Shown: positions 16,628-24,236 of the stretch, in pieces
Layout of the letters: each line of letters opens with the position of its first letter
How positions within the stretch are numbered: the stretch's first letter is position 1
Origin: a virus
Strand: one strand, 5' to 3'
IMG/VR virus record: IMGVR_UViG_3300032265_002872
Location: 1 to 46,375 of that record
Length of the DNA stretch: 46,375 nt
Notes under the pieces: generated by a model
The model's database searches: none
Told to the model about the DNA's origin: nothing
The model's input: only the letters and a program-made list of their open reading frames with translations
Translations under genes and position numbers: made by a program

Positions 16628-17432
16628 TCTTTAGCTGACTCTTTAACCATACGACTAATTCTGTTTTGGCACTCCAAGGAATATGTTTTTGTGTTTCTAC
16701 TATATCGGCTCTAGTTGACGCTGCGTAGCCCTCTAATTCAGGTTCTACTATGACAGGAACGGTGAAATGTTGGGTTAAATCTATCAATCTATGACTATTC
16801 CCTGTGCCTATGTCCAGTGTTTTCCCGTAGGGTTTTGCTAGAATAGTATCTAATATAGCCTGTGCCGTATCTGATACATGTACAAAGTCTCTACTTTGCT
16901 CTCCGGTGCCGCGTAACACGATAGGTTGCCTACTACGTTCGTTATCTATCCATCGACCTATTACCAATCCGCTAGGATCGTCTTGTCCGTAGTTGGTAAA
17001 CAATCTTAGGATAGTGTAGTTTAATCCTCGAGATCTGCCATACATCTCTATACTTTGTTCTCCTGCTAGTTTGGTCCAACTATAGGGGTTTAATGGTCCG
17101 CTGCCATTGCCGTAGACCGAACTGGAACTGGCAAAGATTAGGTATTTGTTTTTGGCAGCACATAAATTAGCCAGCATGTCTGTAACACCGACATTATTAT
17201 TTCTATAGTGGTCTGCCATGATCCAGCTGGCGGGGATTCGAGGAGTGGCTGCGAGATGAACTAGAATATCAAACTCATCTATTTTAGATAAAATCAGACT
17301 CATATCCTTTCCGATATCCTTGCCGTCTTTTTTATCTACTCCAATCCATGCTATGCCATTTTGATCAAGCAATTTTACCAAATTACTGCCAATCCATCCT
17401 TGATGCCCTGTGATCAAAATCTTCTTGCTCAT
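16623..17432 (-). CDS. NAD-dependent nucleotide-sugar epimerase/dehydratase
   Basis: 269 residues from the ATG at 17432, an extended short-chain dehydrogenase. GHQGWIG at 9-15 is the Rossmann dinucleotide site, SSSSVYG (102-108) and the YxxxK pair Tyr117/Lys121 form the active site, and ILRLFTNYGQDDPSGL is the usual substrate-side segment. Family members interconvert nucleotide sugars. A longer frame from 17537 is rejected because AAGGA lies 8 bases before 17432 and the extension has no domain match. It is slightly short (usual 300-340). With the glycosyltransferases at 24.6-28.4 kb it could feed phage-directed glycan synthesis. Confidence 0.88.
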   Translation of the reverse strand: MSKKILITGHQGWIGSNLVKLLDQNGIAWIGVDKKDGKDIGKDMSLILSKIDEFDILVHLAATPRIPASWIMADHYRNNNVGVTDMLANLCAAKNKYLIFASSSSVYGNGSGPLNPYSWTKLAGEQSIEMYGRSRGLNYTILRLFTNYGQDDPSGLVIGRWIDNERSRQPIVLRGTGEQSRDFVHVSDTAQAILDTILAKPYGKTLDIGTGNSHRLIDLTQHFTVPVIVEPELEGYAASTRADIVETQKHIPWSAKTELVVWLKSQLKK

Positions 17433-17472
17433 TTGCGTTCCTTGTGTTATAATTATCCATATACATTTACAC

Positions 17473-17480
17473 GATAAATA
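17473..17480 (+). promoter_or_regulatory. T4-like late promoter motif, 5 bases before ATG
   Basis: GATAAATA followed by TTCGT and the ATG at 17486 of the HNH endonuclease gene. Confidence 0.55.
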
Positions 17481-17485
17481 TTCGT

Positions 17486-18004
17486 ATGACAACACTAGTA
17501 TTAAACACAGACGGAAACCCAGTTTCAATGCTGCCATTGAGTGTTATCTCTTGGCAAGAAGCTATCAAGTATATGGTCCTGGACAAGGCCCATGTATTAG
17601 AGTGGCACGAAGATTGGATCGTGAGATCAGCACGTTGGGAAACACCAGTTCCTGCCGTCATCATGGTCAAAGAATTCATGAAGAAGAAATCATCCATTCG
17701 CTTCAGCAAGCAGAATGTATTTCTACGTGACGGCTATAAGTGTGCCTATTGTGAAATCGATGTTAACCGTAAAACGGCCACATTGGATCACATCTTGCCT
17801 ACCAGCCTAGGTGGTAAGACTACTTTTGAAAACTCTGTTTGTGCTTGTGCTGATTGTAACGCCCGCAAAGGTAACAACCATAAGATCAAGCCAAAGAAGA
17901 TGCCTGTGCGCCCCAACTACTACCAGTTAGTAGAACAGCGTAAAAGGATTCCGTTTGAATTAGGACATCCTAGTTGGGCGGCATACTTAGGTATTGAGCA
18001 ATAA
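17486..18004 (+). CDS. HNH endonuclease with zinc ribbon
   Basis: 172 residues. The C-terminal half is a complete HNH nuclease: Cys86/Cys89 (CAYC) and Cys121/Cys124 (CADC) hold a structural zinc, Asp101-His102 in LDHILPTSLGG supplies the catalytic His, Asn116 (ENSV) is the middle residue, and CNARKGN is the usual final helix. The N-terminal part (VLNTDGNPVSMLPLSVISW) is typical of free-standing bacterial and phage HNH proteins. It is a lone plus-strand gene in a minus-strand region, bounded by a late octamer and a strong terminator, which fits a mobile (homing-type) gene. A role in DNA processing is equally possible. Confidence 0.88.
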   Translation: MTTLVLNTDGNPVSMLPLSVISWQEAIKYMVLDKAHVLEWHEDWIVRSARWETPVPAVIMVKEFMKKKSSIRFSKQNVFLRDGYKCAYCEIDVNRKTATLDHILPTSLGGKTTFENSVCACADCNARKGNNHKIKPKKMPVRPNYYQLVEQRKRIPFELGHPSWAAYLGIEQ

Positions 18005-18006
18005 AG

Positions 18007-18033
18007 AATAGCACCGGAAGGTGCTATTTTTTT
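18007..18033 (+). terminator. Rho-independent terminator
   Basis: Perfect stem ATAGCACC / GGTGCTAT with a GGAA tetraloop followed by a run of T, directly after the HNH gene stop and 3 bases from the end of the convergent IF-1 gene. The GGAA tetraloop and long T tract make it strong. Confidence 0.88.
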
Positions 18034-18035
18034 GT

Positions 18036-18254
18036 CTATCGTTCTCTATAGGTGATTCGGCACTTGGTAAGATCATAAGGCGACATTTCAATCCTTACTT
18101 TATCCCCTGCTAGGATCTGTATTCGATTTTGACGCATTCTACCCGATATGTGTCCCAGCAACGTGGGCCCCTGGGCGATTTTTACCCGGAACATTGCGTT
18201 GGGTAACACTTCTTCTACAACACCTTCCGATGTTATTAAATCTTCTTTTGACAC
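18036..18254 (-). CDS. infA: Translation initiation factor IF-1
   Basis: 72 residues, the exact usual length of bacterial IF-1, a single S1-type OB fold. Diagnostic segments: [26 protein letters not shown] and [22 protein letters not shown]-1 binds the 30S A site and helps IF-2/IF-3 start translation. The start is GTG at 18254: the codon directly upstream is an in-frame stop, so no earlier start is possible, and GGAG lies 11 bases upstream. It follows the ligase gene after 15 bases, so they form one transcript. Compared with typical IF-1, a Cys in TKCR and Gln/Arg in MRQNR look divergent. A viral IF-1 is unusual; it might tune host ribosomes for phage mRNAs. Confidence 0.92.
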   Translation of the reverse strand: MSKEDLITSEGVVEEVLPNAMFRVKIAQGPTLLGHISGRMRQNRIQILAGDKVRIEMSPYDLTKCRITYRER

Positions 18255-18269
18255 TTACAAAGTTTCTCC

Positions 18270-19580
18270 TTATAAAATTTTTTCACCTGCGGCAAATCCA
18301 CGGAATCTCAAAAATCGAGGAAACCGCAAACTGTATGTGCCGTCTTGATTTTGTGTAACAGCATCGGCTCTTACTTCTACCACTTGTCCATCCACTCGAC
18401 ATGACCAAAAGTCATCGCGATCTTGATCACTAAATCCAGAACCAACATTGACTTTGATCAATTTACCATCTTCTGTGCCTTCGCACACCAAAGCACCCAT
18501 CTTGCCTTCATTGCGTCCTGTGCCTTCTTCTGTTTCGAGCACAGTGAGGCTGACTTCAATAAATGGCTTTTGCTTGAGCCAACTTACTGATCGCTTGCAT
18601 TCATATTTGGCATCGATGTCTTTGATCATGATACCTTCGTAGCCATTTTCGATAGCTTCTTTGTTAAATTGGATGAATTGTAGTTCTCCAACGTAACCGT
18701 CTAAGTCTACTTCTGTTTGCGGAACTACGCCAATGTTACCAACTTGATCAAAAACAGGTTTGAAAGTCTTCAGCAGGTTGCTACGGCGGCGCTGGCCTAG
18801 CGTACTTTTACCTTTCTGGAATTCACTCAAGGGGATGATATCAAACAGCATGAGCACAGCATCGCTGGCTTTGACATCATCTTTACGATGTACCTGTTTC
18901 ATCAACGCTTGGAAGCTGGTGCTGATGATCTCTCCGTCAAGCACCATGTTACGATCAAAGCTGTCAATGAACTGTTTCAGTCCATCTGTGATATGTGTAA
19001 AGTTTTCCAGTTCTTTGCCATTGCGACTATACTGTGTGACAGTACGATTATCGCGATTGATGATGGTCAATACACGGACACCGTCTAGTTTAGGTTCCAG
19101 CAGTTTCTTGCCTGCGATTTTCTTTTCATGGTTGGCTCCGTCATGCGCCAACATACATTCAAATACAGGTACGGGAGTGATAGTGGGGAATTCTTTGAGT
19201 ACTTTGTTTACTGTTTTTTCGCTAACACCACAGCGAAGATCTTTGATCAGTATACGTCGATACCAATCGTTCCATTGGCTCTGTGTGCTGGCACTGAGGG
19301 CCAGTTCAATAGCATCACGAGCATCGTGTCCAGTAAGTTGTCTGGTATACAGCAAATGAGCCAATTCTTTAAACGCTTCCCAGGGCAGTCCTTGTCCATC
19401 AGGGCCTCCGTGTGTTGGTACTTTCTTAACACCAAATGTGTATAGCCCATCGAGAGCCATTCGAAACCCTTCGAACAATTCTGTATTAGCCATTTGGGCT
19501 TCAGATTTGATTATGTCTTCTTTGTTTAGACGACTAGGATGATCTTCCAAAATGCGTATGATTGCGGCACAGTTACTCAT
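18270..19580 (-). CDS. ATP-dependent DNA ligase (T4 gp30-like)
   Basis: 436 residues. The adenylation motif EPKLDGVR has the nucleotidyl-accepting Lys164. Further motifs are YSRNGKELENF (motif Ia/III region), MVLDGEII, EGIMIKD (motif IV) and the motif V region WLKQKPF, followed by a C-terminal OB domain with VNVGSGFSDQDRDDFW. The helical N-terminal about 130 residues match phage-type ligases such as T4 gp30 (487 aa). It seals nicks in replication and recombination. Expression is from a near-perfect sigma70-type promoter at 19609-19637 with GGAGAG before the ATG, so it is likely an early gene, co-transcribed with IF-1. Confidence 0.93.
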   Translation of the reverse strand: MSNCAAIIRILEDHPSRLNKEDIIKSEAQMANTELFEGFRMALDGLYTFGVKKVPTHGGPDGQGLPWEAFKELAHLLYTRQLTGHDARDAIELALSASTQSQWNDWYRRILIKDLRCGVSEKTVNKVLKEFPTITPVPVFECMLAHDGANHEKKIAGKKLLEPKLDGVRVLTIINRDNRTVTQYSRNGKELENFTHITDGLKQFIDSFDRNMVLDGEIISTSFQALMKQVHRKDDVKASDAVLMLFDIIPLSEFQKGKSTLGQRRRSNLLKTFKPVFDQVGNIGVVPQTEVDLDGYVGELQFIQFNKEAIENGYEGIMIKDIDAKYECKRSVSWLKQKPFIEVSLTVLETEEGTGRNEGKMGALVCEGTEDGKLIKVNVGSGFSDQDRDDFWSCRVDGQVVEVRADAVTQNQDGTYSLRFPRFLRFRGFAAGEKIL

Positions 19581-19608
19581 GTTCTCTCCAAGTGTTTACT
19601 ATGCCATT

Positions 19609-19637
19609 AGTATAACAGATTTTACCACTGTTGTCAA
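19609..19637 (-). promoter_or_regulatory. Strong sigma70-type promoter (TTGACA - 17 bp - TGTTATACT)
   Basis: Minus-strand TTGACA (19637-19632), a 17-base spacer and TATACT (19614-19609) with an extended -10 TG. It lies just after the ErpA stop and drives the ligase-IF-1 pair, presumably by unmodified host polymerase. Confidence 0.8.
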
Positions 19638-19964
19638 TCAGATTGAAAAGCTACTGCCACACCCGCAAGTAGTTTGTGCATTTGGATTTTGGATAACAAA
19701 TTGGGATCCGTGGAGATCATCTACGTAATCAATTTTGGAATCTGTTAGGTATTGACTACTCATGGAATCTATTAGGAAACGCACACCGCCACGTTCGATT
19801 TCAAAATCATCTTCGTTGACAACTTCGTCAAAAGTAAATCCATAACTCATTCCGGAACAGCCGCCGCCCTGCACAAATACTCGCAGTCTTAAATCCGGAT
19901 TGTTTTCTTCTGCGATGAGATCTTGTACTTTTGCTGTACAGTTTTCGGTAATTTCAATGTTCAT
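19638..19964 (-). CDS. erpA: A-type iron-sulfur carrier, ErpA-like
   Basis: 108 residues. The three cluster ligands are Cys36 (GGGCSG), Cys100 and Cys102 ([11 protein letters not shown]). The sequence [28 protein letters not shown] and [13 protein letters not shown] closely follows bacterial ErpA, more than IscA or SufA. A-type carriers take [2Fe-2S] or [4Fe-4S] clusters from the scaffold to target enzymes; ErpA serves essential [4Fe-4S] enzymes. The start overlaps the end of iscU by 11 bases in another frame, so the two are translationally coupled. No motif is missing, so it should be functional. Probably acquired from a proteobacterial host. Confidence 0.93.
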   Translation of the reverse strand: MNIEITENCTAKVQDLIAEENNPDLRLRVFVQGGGCSGMSYGFTFDEVVNEDDFEIERGGVRFLIDSMSSQYLTDSKIDYVDDLHGSQFVIQNPNAQTTCGCGSSFSI

Positions 19965-20337
19965 TTTTTGTCTTATAGTCTGCTACTGCGGCTTTGATGG
20001 CGTCTTCGGCCAGTATCGAGCAATGTATTTTAACGGGCGGAAGTGCCAGTTCCTCAGCGATTTCACTGTTTTTAAGAACTGCTGCTTGGTCGATGTGCAT
20101 GCCCTTGACCCATTCTGTGACCAGCGAGGAGGAAGCGATTGCAGATCCGCATCCATATGTTTTGAAACGAGCATCTCTAATAATACCATCTTTGTCTACC
20201 TTTATCTGTAGTTTCATTACATCGCCACAGGCCGGTGCTCCCACCATACCTGTGCCGATACCTTCTTCGTCTTTTGGGAACGACCCAACATTGCGTGGAT
20301 TTTCGTAGTGATCGATTACTTTATCTGAATATGCCAT
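19954..20337 (-). CDS. iscU: Iron-sulfur cluster scaffold IscU
   Basis: 127 residues, full family length. All key residues are present: Cys37 and Asp39 (APACGDV), Cys63 (TYGCGSA), Cys106 with His105, and the LPPVK motif (99-103) that recruits the HscA chaperone. The start [20 protein letters not shown] is almost the same as proteobacterial IscU. It assembles clusters from IscS sulfur and iron. The phage carries no IscS, HscA/HscB or ferredoxin here, so it must work with host proteins; the kept LPPVK supports that. The start has a TATAAATA octamer 7 bases upstream. Confidence 0.95.
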   Translation of the reverse strand: MAYSDKVIDHYENPRNVGSFPKDEEGIGTGMVGAPACGDVMKLQIKVDKDGIIRDARFKTYGCGSAIASSSLVTEWVKGMHIDQAAVLKNSEIAEELALPPVKIHCSILAEDAIKAAVADYKTKNEH

Positions 20338-20344
20338 TGTCTTC

Positions 20345-20352
20345 TATTTATA
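20345..20352 (-). promoter_or_regulatory. T4-like late promoter motif for iscU-erpA
   Basis: Perfect TATAAATA on the minus strand, 7 bases before the iscU ATG at 20337. It is nearly back-to-back with the plus-strand motif at 20354-20361. Confidence 0.6.
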
Positions 20353-20353
20353 G

Positions 20354-20361
20354 CTTAAATA
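20354..20361 (+). promoter_or_regulatory. T4-like late promoter motif for iscA
   Basis: CTTAAATA then CTAAC and the ATG at 20367. Weaker octamer (TAAATA core kept) but the 5-base spacing matches others. Confidence 0.45.
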
Positions 20362-20366
20362 CTAAC

Positions 20367-20693
20367 ATGATCACGATAACAGAGCAAGCAGCCCGTAAAA
20401 TTTTACAAAGCATTGAAAAAAGAGGTCGTGGTGTAGGAATTAGGATTGGTGTAAAAACCACGGGATGCAGCGGATTGGCCTACATATTAGAATATGTTGA
20501 CGAATATCGAGACGAACCCGGAATGATCAATTATGCCCAGGATAAATTTGCTGTCATGATCGATATGAAACACGAGGTATATCTTAAAAATATGACAGTG
20601 GATTATAAAAGAAATGGACTTAATGAGGGGTTTGAATTTATTAATCCCAATGAGAGAGATCGTTGTGGCTGCGGTGAGAGTTTTAGAATCTAA
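20367..20693 (+). CDS. iscA: A-type iron-sulfur carrier, IscA-like
   Basis: 108 residues from the ATG at 20367. Ligands Cys34 (TTGCSG), Cys100 and Cys102 (DRCGCGESFRI). The pattern RIGVKTTGCSGLAYILEYVD and LNEGFEFINPN follows IscA, not ErpA, so the phage holds one of each carrier type. A longer frame opens at 20235, but that part is antisense to iscU and lacks a domain; the chosen start begins exactly at the family N-terminus and sits 5 bases from a late-type motif. It is divergent from iscU-erpA. Likely supports maturation of the radical-SAM enzymes encoded downstream (inference). Confidence 0.93.
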   Translation: MITITEQAARKILQSIEKRGRGVGIRIGVKTTGCSGLAYILEYVDEYRDEPGMINYAQDKFAVMIDMKHEVYLKNMTVDYKRNGLNEGFEFINPNERDRCGCGESFRI

Positions 20694-20699
20694 TAAATA
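20692..20699 (+). promoter_or_regulatory. T4-like late promoter motif
   Basis: AATAAATA overlapping the iscA stop, 20 bases upstream of the glycine-rich fibre gene, leaving space for the GGAG site before ATG 20720. Confidence 0.55.
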
Positions 20700-20719
20700 T
20701 CAGGATAATGGAGTATTAA

Positions 20720-22660
20720 ATGGCAGGTGTCGGCACAACAGTATACGGATCGGATTACAATGCGGTCCAAATCAAAGTTAGACAGGTCTTAGGTGACGGA
20801 TATCCTTATGGTCCGATGATGTATGGCATTGCCGCTACTAACTCGAGATATGGTTGGGGTCAAACGATGTCGTCAACATTGGTAAATCCCAGCAATATAG
20901 TAACACAGGCACAATTTAATGCCTTAATCACTGATGTTAACACAGCATACACTCATCAAAATAACACAGGCATCAGCGTCTCACTACATACTCCTATCAG
21001 CTATTCTGATCTCAGCACTTTAGATACATATTCTAATACCATATTGGCTAGCAAGAATTCAGTAAATGCCGCTCAACTAACACAAGATCCTATACCCGGT
21101 ACCGGACAAGTTACTGTAGGAGCAGTATGGGGAGCAGGCAATTCATACGTAACTAGTTATGCCCATGTATATTTTAAATCTGACGCAGAAATGCAGTATT
21201 TTTTCAATCAAGGAAGTACTGTTAACATACAGGGAATAGGACCCGGAACTGCGACTACACAAGATGCTACATGGAACACACTGTTGGCCAGCATGACTGT
21301 GAATATCGATTTGACTACTTTTTCTAGCATGAGTACTACTGCTATGAGTCAAATTGCCCTGTACACTTCAACTAATCCCACATACGGAGCAAATACTGCT
21401 CAAGTATCAGGAATGCGTTTTCAGAATTTTTTAGTTTTTAGGATAAGATTTACAGACGGTCATGTAGCATCGGGCGGAAGCCCCGCTGATTACGTAGCAA
21501 GTGGGGCCGGTTACAGTGTTAGATATACTAGATCAAGTGGCGCATTTACCGGTATACAACCTGATGTATATGCCGGTCAATTTACATTGAGTAGCCAGAC
21601 TAGCCAGGGTGGGTTTACAGGAGCTAGTCCCGGACCAATACCACAGTATGATACCAATGGAAATAGTTTCACACACTCTGTTACAAAAAATATACAACAA
21701 TATAGCCTATATTATCTAGCAGTTGCTCATGGTTGGTCACCGAGCACAGTAAATGCCACTATTACCATTAACGGTAATGTTTATCTCTGGACAAGCACAA
21801 ATCAAGGAGGAACAGGCGGTGCGGCACTCGACCTTACTAGTATTACAGGCGGATCTATTAGTGTAGTTAACAACGGTTATATTATGGGCAAAGGGGGCAA
21901 CGGAGGAGCAGCCCTCCCAGACGAACTTGGAACAACCAGTGTAGGCGGCGCAGGTGGTAGGGCCATTCTTCTTAGCGCTTCTATCGGTGCTAGTATCAAT
22001 AACACCAACGGATATATTTTAGCCGGCGGTGGCGGTGGGGGAGCGGCAGGATACGGAACAGTAAATTCTAGTGATTATCACTATGGTGGAGGGGGAGGTG
22101 GATCAGGCGGTGGCAGAGGCGGTGCTGGCTACAGCAGTGCAGCTTATCTTGCTAACGCTATAGCAATATCTCCGGCAGGTACTTCTACTAATGCGTCTTT
22201 CACTCTTGTATTACCAGCACAGTCAGGTCAAAACGGCGGAGTAGGGGCAGCTGCCCCAGCTGGCGGTGGCGCGGGCAGGACAGCACTAGCAGCAGGCAAT
22301 TTAGCTGGTCCTAGTGGAACAACGCTAACTTCAGGATATGGCGGCAGTGGTAGCGGAACTGGAGGTATATGGGGTGGTCCTCTCGATAATCTTTCTGCCA
22401 CTGGGGGAACAGGGGGAGTTATAGTAGCAGGACAAAATACTCCAACAGCTGGCGGTAATGGTAGTTCTACGGCAGGTAGTCCGGGATCAATAGCTACTGG
22501 TGGTGGTGGATCGTGGGGAGGAGCAGGTGGAGCCGGCTCCTATAATGGAACAGGTGGATCTGCAGGAGGTGCGGGAGGCTATGCAGTCGCGACGCAAGGA
22601 CAATCAGTTACGTGGGTAGGAGGATTTATTGCTACCCGAACATTTGGAGCCATAGGATGA
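20720..22660 (+). CDS. Glycine-rich tail fibre adhesin
   Basis: 646 residues. The N-terminal about 290 residues (with DYNAVQIKVRQVLGDGYPYG near the start and DGHVASGGSPADYVASGAGY at about 250-270) form a virion module shared with the 368-aa protein at 23077. The C-terminal part, from about residue 390, carries many poly-Gly and Gly-Gly-x blocks (GGGGGGAAGYG, GGGGGGSGGGRGGAG) separated by variable turns. This layout recalls the polyglycine-sandwich receptor-binding tips of T-even-type gp38 adhesins, where loops between glycine helices choose the receptor. Its stop overlaps the next start (ATGA). Probably the main or an alternative host-range determinant. Confidence 0.78.
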   Translation: MAGVGTTVYGSDYNAVQIKVRQVLGDGYPYGPMMYGIAATNSRYGWGQTMSSTLVNPSNIVTQAQFNALITDVNTAYTHQNNTGISVSLHTPISYSDLSTLDTYSNTILASKNSVNAAQLTQDPIPGTGQVTVGAVWGAGNSYVTSYAHVYFKSDAEMQYFFNQGSTVNIQGIGPGTATTQDATWNTLLASMTVNIDLTTFSSMSTTAMSQIALYTSTNPTYGANTAQVSGMRFQNFLVFRIRFTDGHVASGGSPADYVASGAGYSVRYTRSSGAFTGIQPDVYAGQFTLSSQTSQGGFTGASPGPIPQYDTNGNSFTHSVTKNIQQYSLYYLAVAHGWSPSTVNATITINGNVYLWTSTNQGGTGGAALDLTSITGGSISVVNNGYIMGKGGNGGAALPDELGTTSVGGAGGRAILLSASIGASINNTNGYILAGGGGGGAAGYGTVNSSDYHYGGGGGGSGGGRGGAGYSSAAYLANAIAISPAGTSTNASFTLVLPAQSGQNGGVGAAAPAGGGAGRTALAAGNLAGPSGTTLTSGYGGSGSGTGGIWGGPLDNLSATGGTGGVIVAGQNTPTAGGNGSSTAGSPGSIATGGGGSWGGAGGAGSYNGTGGSAGGAGGYAVATQGQSVTWVGGFIATRTFGAIG

Positions 22661-23067
22661 TTTTAACCAGAGAATTTTTATTAGCGATTAACGCTCCGCT
22701 GGATATGTATCGCTATATATTTGAACATAATATTATTAATGTAGAATACAACGAAGCCGTTGATTTTTTAGAAAACAATGGAAAATCTCTTTGGGCATGG
22801 TGGCTCAATAAACAAAAGGAATCAGAGATATATGTTAGAGCAAACGGGAGTATAATTACAATGACAGAAAAATATCAGGTATTCAATCCATTAACAGGGT
22901 CACACACAGCCTGCGACACAGAAGATGATATGAAAAAATTAGTGTTGGACATCAGTCAACAAATCGTCGACGCATATAAAGTATCAGTCAATCAAGAAAT
23001 CACTAATGAACATGGCGATGCTGCTTGGACGCTATTAAGTTTAGATACTCCTAAAGTTTCTTTCTAA
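22657..23067 (+). CDS. Unrecognised phage protein, 136 aa, possible fibre accessory
   Basis: 136 residues from the ATG at 22657, which overlaps the adhesin stop by 4 bases; a start at 22612 is possible but lies inside the adhesin and adds no recognisable segment. The protein is soluble with aromatic-rich helices (NGKSLWAWWLNKQ at about 42-54) and an acidic C-terminal half. Placed between two fibre paralogues and coupled to the first, it may be a fibre chaperone or a tip-bound accessory protein. No known motif. Confidence 0.65.
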   Translation: MILTREFLLAINAPLDMYRYIFEHNIINVEYNEAVDFLENNGKSLWAWWLNKQKESEIYVRANGSIITMTEKYQVFNPLTGSHTACDTEDDMKKLVLDISQQIVDAYKVSVNQEITNEHGDAAWTLLSLDTPKVSF

Positions 23068-23076
23068 GGATATAGT

Positions 23077-24183
23077 ATGGCATCAGTTGGAACAAGGATT
23101 TATTCATCAGACTATAATGCTGTCCAGGTCAAAGTAAGGACTGTATTAGGAGACGGGTATCCCTATGGTGTAGGAACTAGCTATCCAGACTACGGATATG
23201 GCGCTACTCTTTTGTCGAGTCCTGTTGTTAACACAAGAGAATATTCTACTTCTAGCGTTATTACGGATATTTCAACAGGCTCATATAGTCTTAGTTTAGC
23301 CAGCATAACCGGAGCTAGGTTAGGAAAATTAGTCGATGCGGTCGGTGTTGTGAGTAATTCTACAGTGACCGCAATCAATACAGTAACCGGCGCTATATCT
23401 ATTAGTAATTCTACCACAAGCCTTGTTTTGTCTGGAACACAGGTAGCTCTATATTACGGAACTAACATCCTTATAACACAAAAGCAGTGGCAAAATCTCG
23501 AAGATGATGTTAATGCTATCAATAAACACCAAACCAATGCTAATTTTGTCGGCTATGGTACTGTGAGTGGAAAAGTCACTGTAAGTAATCTTTCATTATT
23601 GAACACCGTAATTGACAATCTAACACTAACTAGGAGTGCGGTGAATGCTGCTCAGTTAACTTTAGATCCATTCATAGGAGAAAGGACGGTTCCTTATTCT
23701 TGGGGAGGTCTGGGAAATAGAGGTATACAGAATATCACATACATAACATTTCGTTCTGCTGGTGAGATGCAGTATTTCTTTAACTCCGGTGGGGAAATAT
23801 CTTTCGGAGGAGAAGGCCCAAATTTAGTCACCGCTCAAGACACAGCATGGTATAATCTTTTAAATACCGTTTTCGTCAATACTTCTGTTAGATTTACCAG
23901 AACAGAGTTTTCTAGGATAGGACCCATACCGTTACAATGGTACCAGGTCCAGGACGGGGTTGCTCCATATAACCTCAATACTATTACTATCTCAGCGCAA
24001 AAATTTACCAACTACATAGCATTTGTGGTTACATTCCAAGATGGACATGCTCCGCTTGGTGGCAGTCCGGCAGATGTTGTTTCTAGTGGAGCTGGATATA
24101 AAGTATATCAAAAGAGAGCTACCGGTGCCTTCACAGGTGTACAACCAACGGCCGCGAGTTTAACTAGCTTTATCGTAGTCTAA
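23077..24183 (+). CDS. Tail fibre protein, paralogue of the glycine-rich adhesin N-terminal module
   Basis: 368 residues. The start (DYNAVQVKVRTVLGDGYPYG) and the segment TFQDGHAPLGGSPADVVSSG near residues 310-340 match the adhesin at 20720, as do the AEMQYFFNSGG and SAVNAAQLT strings. It ends where the adhesin enters its poly-Gly part and so lacks a receptor tip. An extra Ser/Thr/Val-rich insertion is present at about 48-130. AAGGA precedes the ATG. Probably a virion protein that shares the docking site with the adhesin, or a tipless alternative. Confidence 0.78.
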   Translation: MASVGTRIYSSDYNAVQVKVRTVLGDGYPYGVGTSYPDYGYGATLLSSPVVNTREYSTSSVITDISTGSYSLSLASITGARLGKLVDAVGVVSNSTVTAINTVTGAISISNSTTSLVLSGTQVALYYGTNILITQKQWQNLEDDVNAINKHQTNANFVGYGTVSGKVTVSNLSLLNTVIDNLTLTRSAVNAAQLTLDPFIGERTVPYSWGGLGNRGIQNITYITFRSAGEMQYFFNSGGEISFGGEGPNLVTAQDTAWYNLLNTVFVNTSVRFTRTEFSRIGPIPLQWYQVQDGVAPYNLNTITISAQKFTNYIAFVVTFQDGHAPLGGSPADVVSSGAGYKVYQKRATGAFTGVQPTAASLTSFIVV

Positions 24184-24207
24184 ATTTTTCCCACTACTGT
24201 GCATTAA

Positions 24208-24213
24208 TATAAT
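24208..24213 (+). promoter_or_regulatory. Possible sigma70-type -10 element
   Basis: TATAAT, 23 bases before the gene at 24237, followed by GCACACAGGAG. No good -35 is visible (only a T-rich run at about 24185-24190), so it could be a middle-type promoter. It is the only promoter candidate before the glycosyltransferase operon. Confidence 0.35.
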
Positions 24214-24236
24214 TACTGCAGCACACAGGAGTTATA

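Noticed and set aside
17433-17537. Longer start of the epimerase
   Set aside because: The extra residues have no domain match, and AAGGA lies before the ATG at 17432, which begins directly at the Rossmann strand.
20235-20366. N-terminal extension of IscA
   Set aside because: The extension is antisense to iscU, and the family N-terminus begins exactly at the ATG at 20367.
19638-20693. Bacterial chromosome origin because of isc genes and IF-1
   Set aside because: IscS, HscA and ferredoxin are missing, and the genes are flanked by tail-fibre genes, late-type promoters and phage-type ligase.
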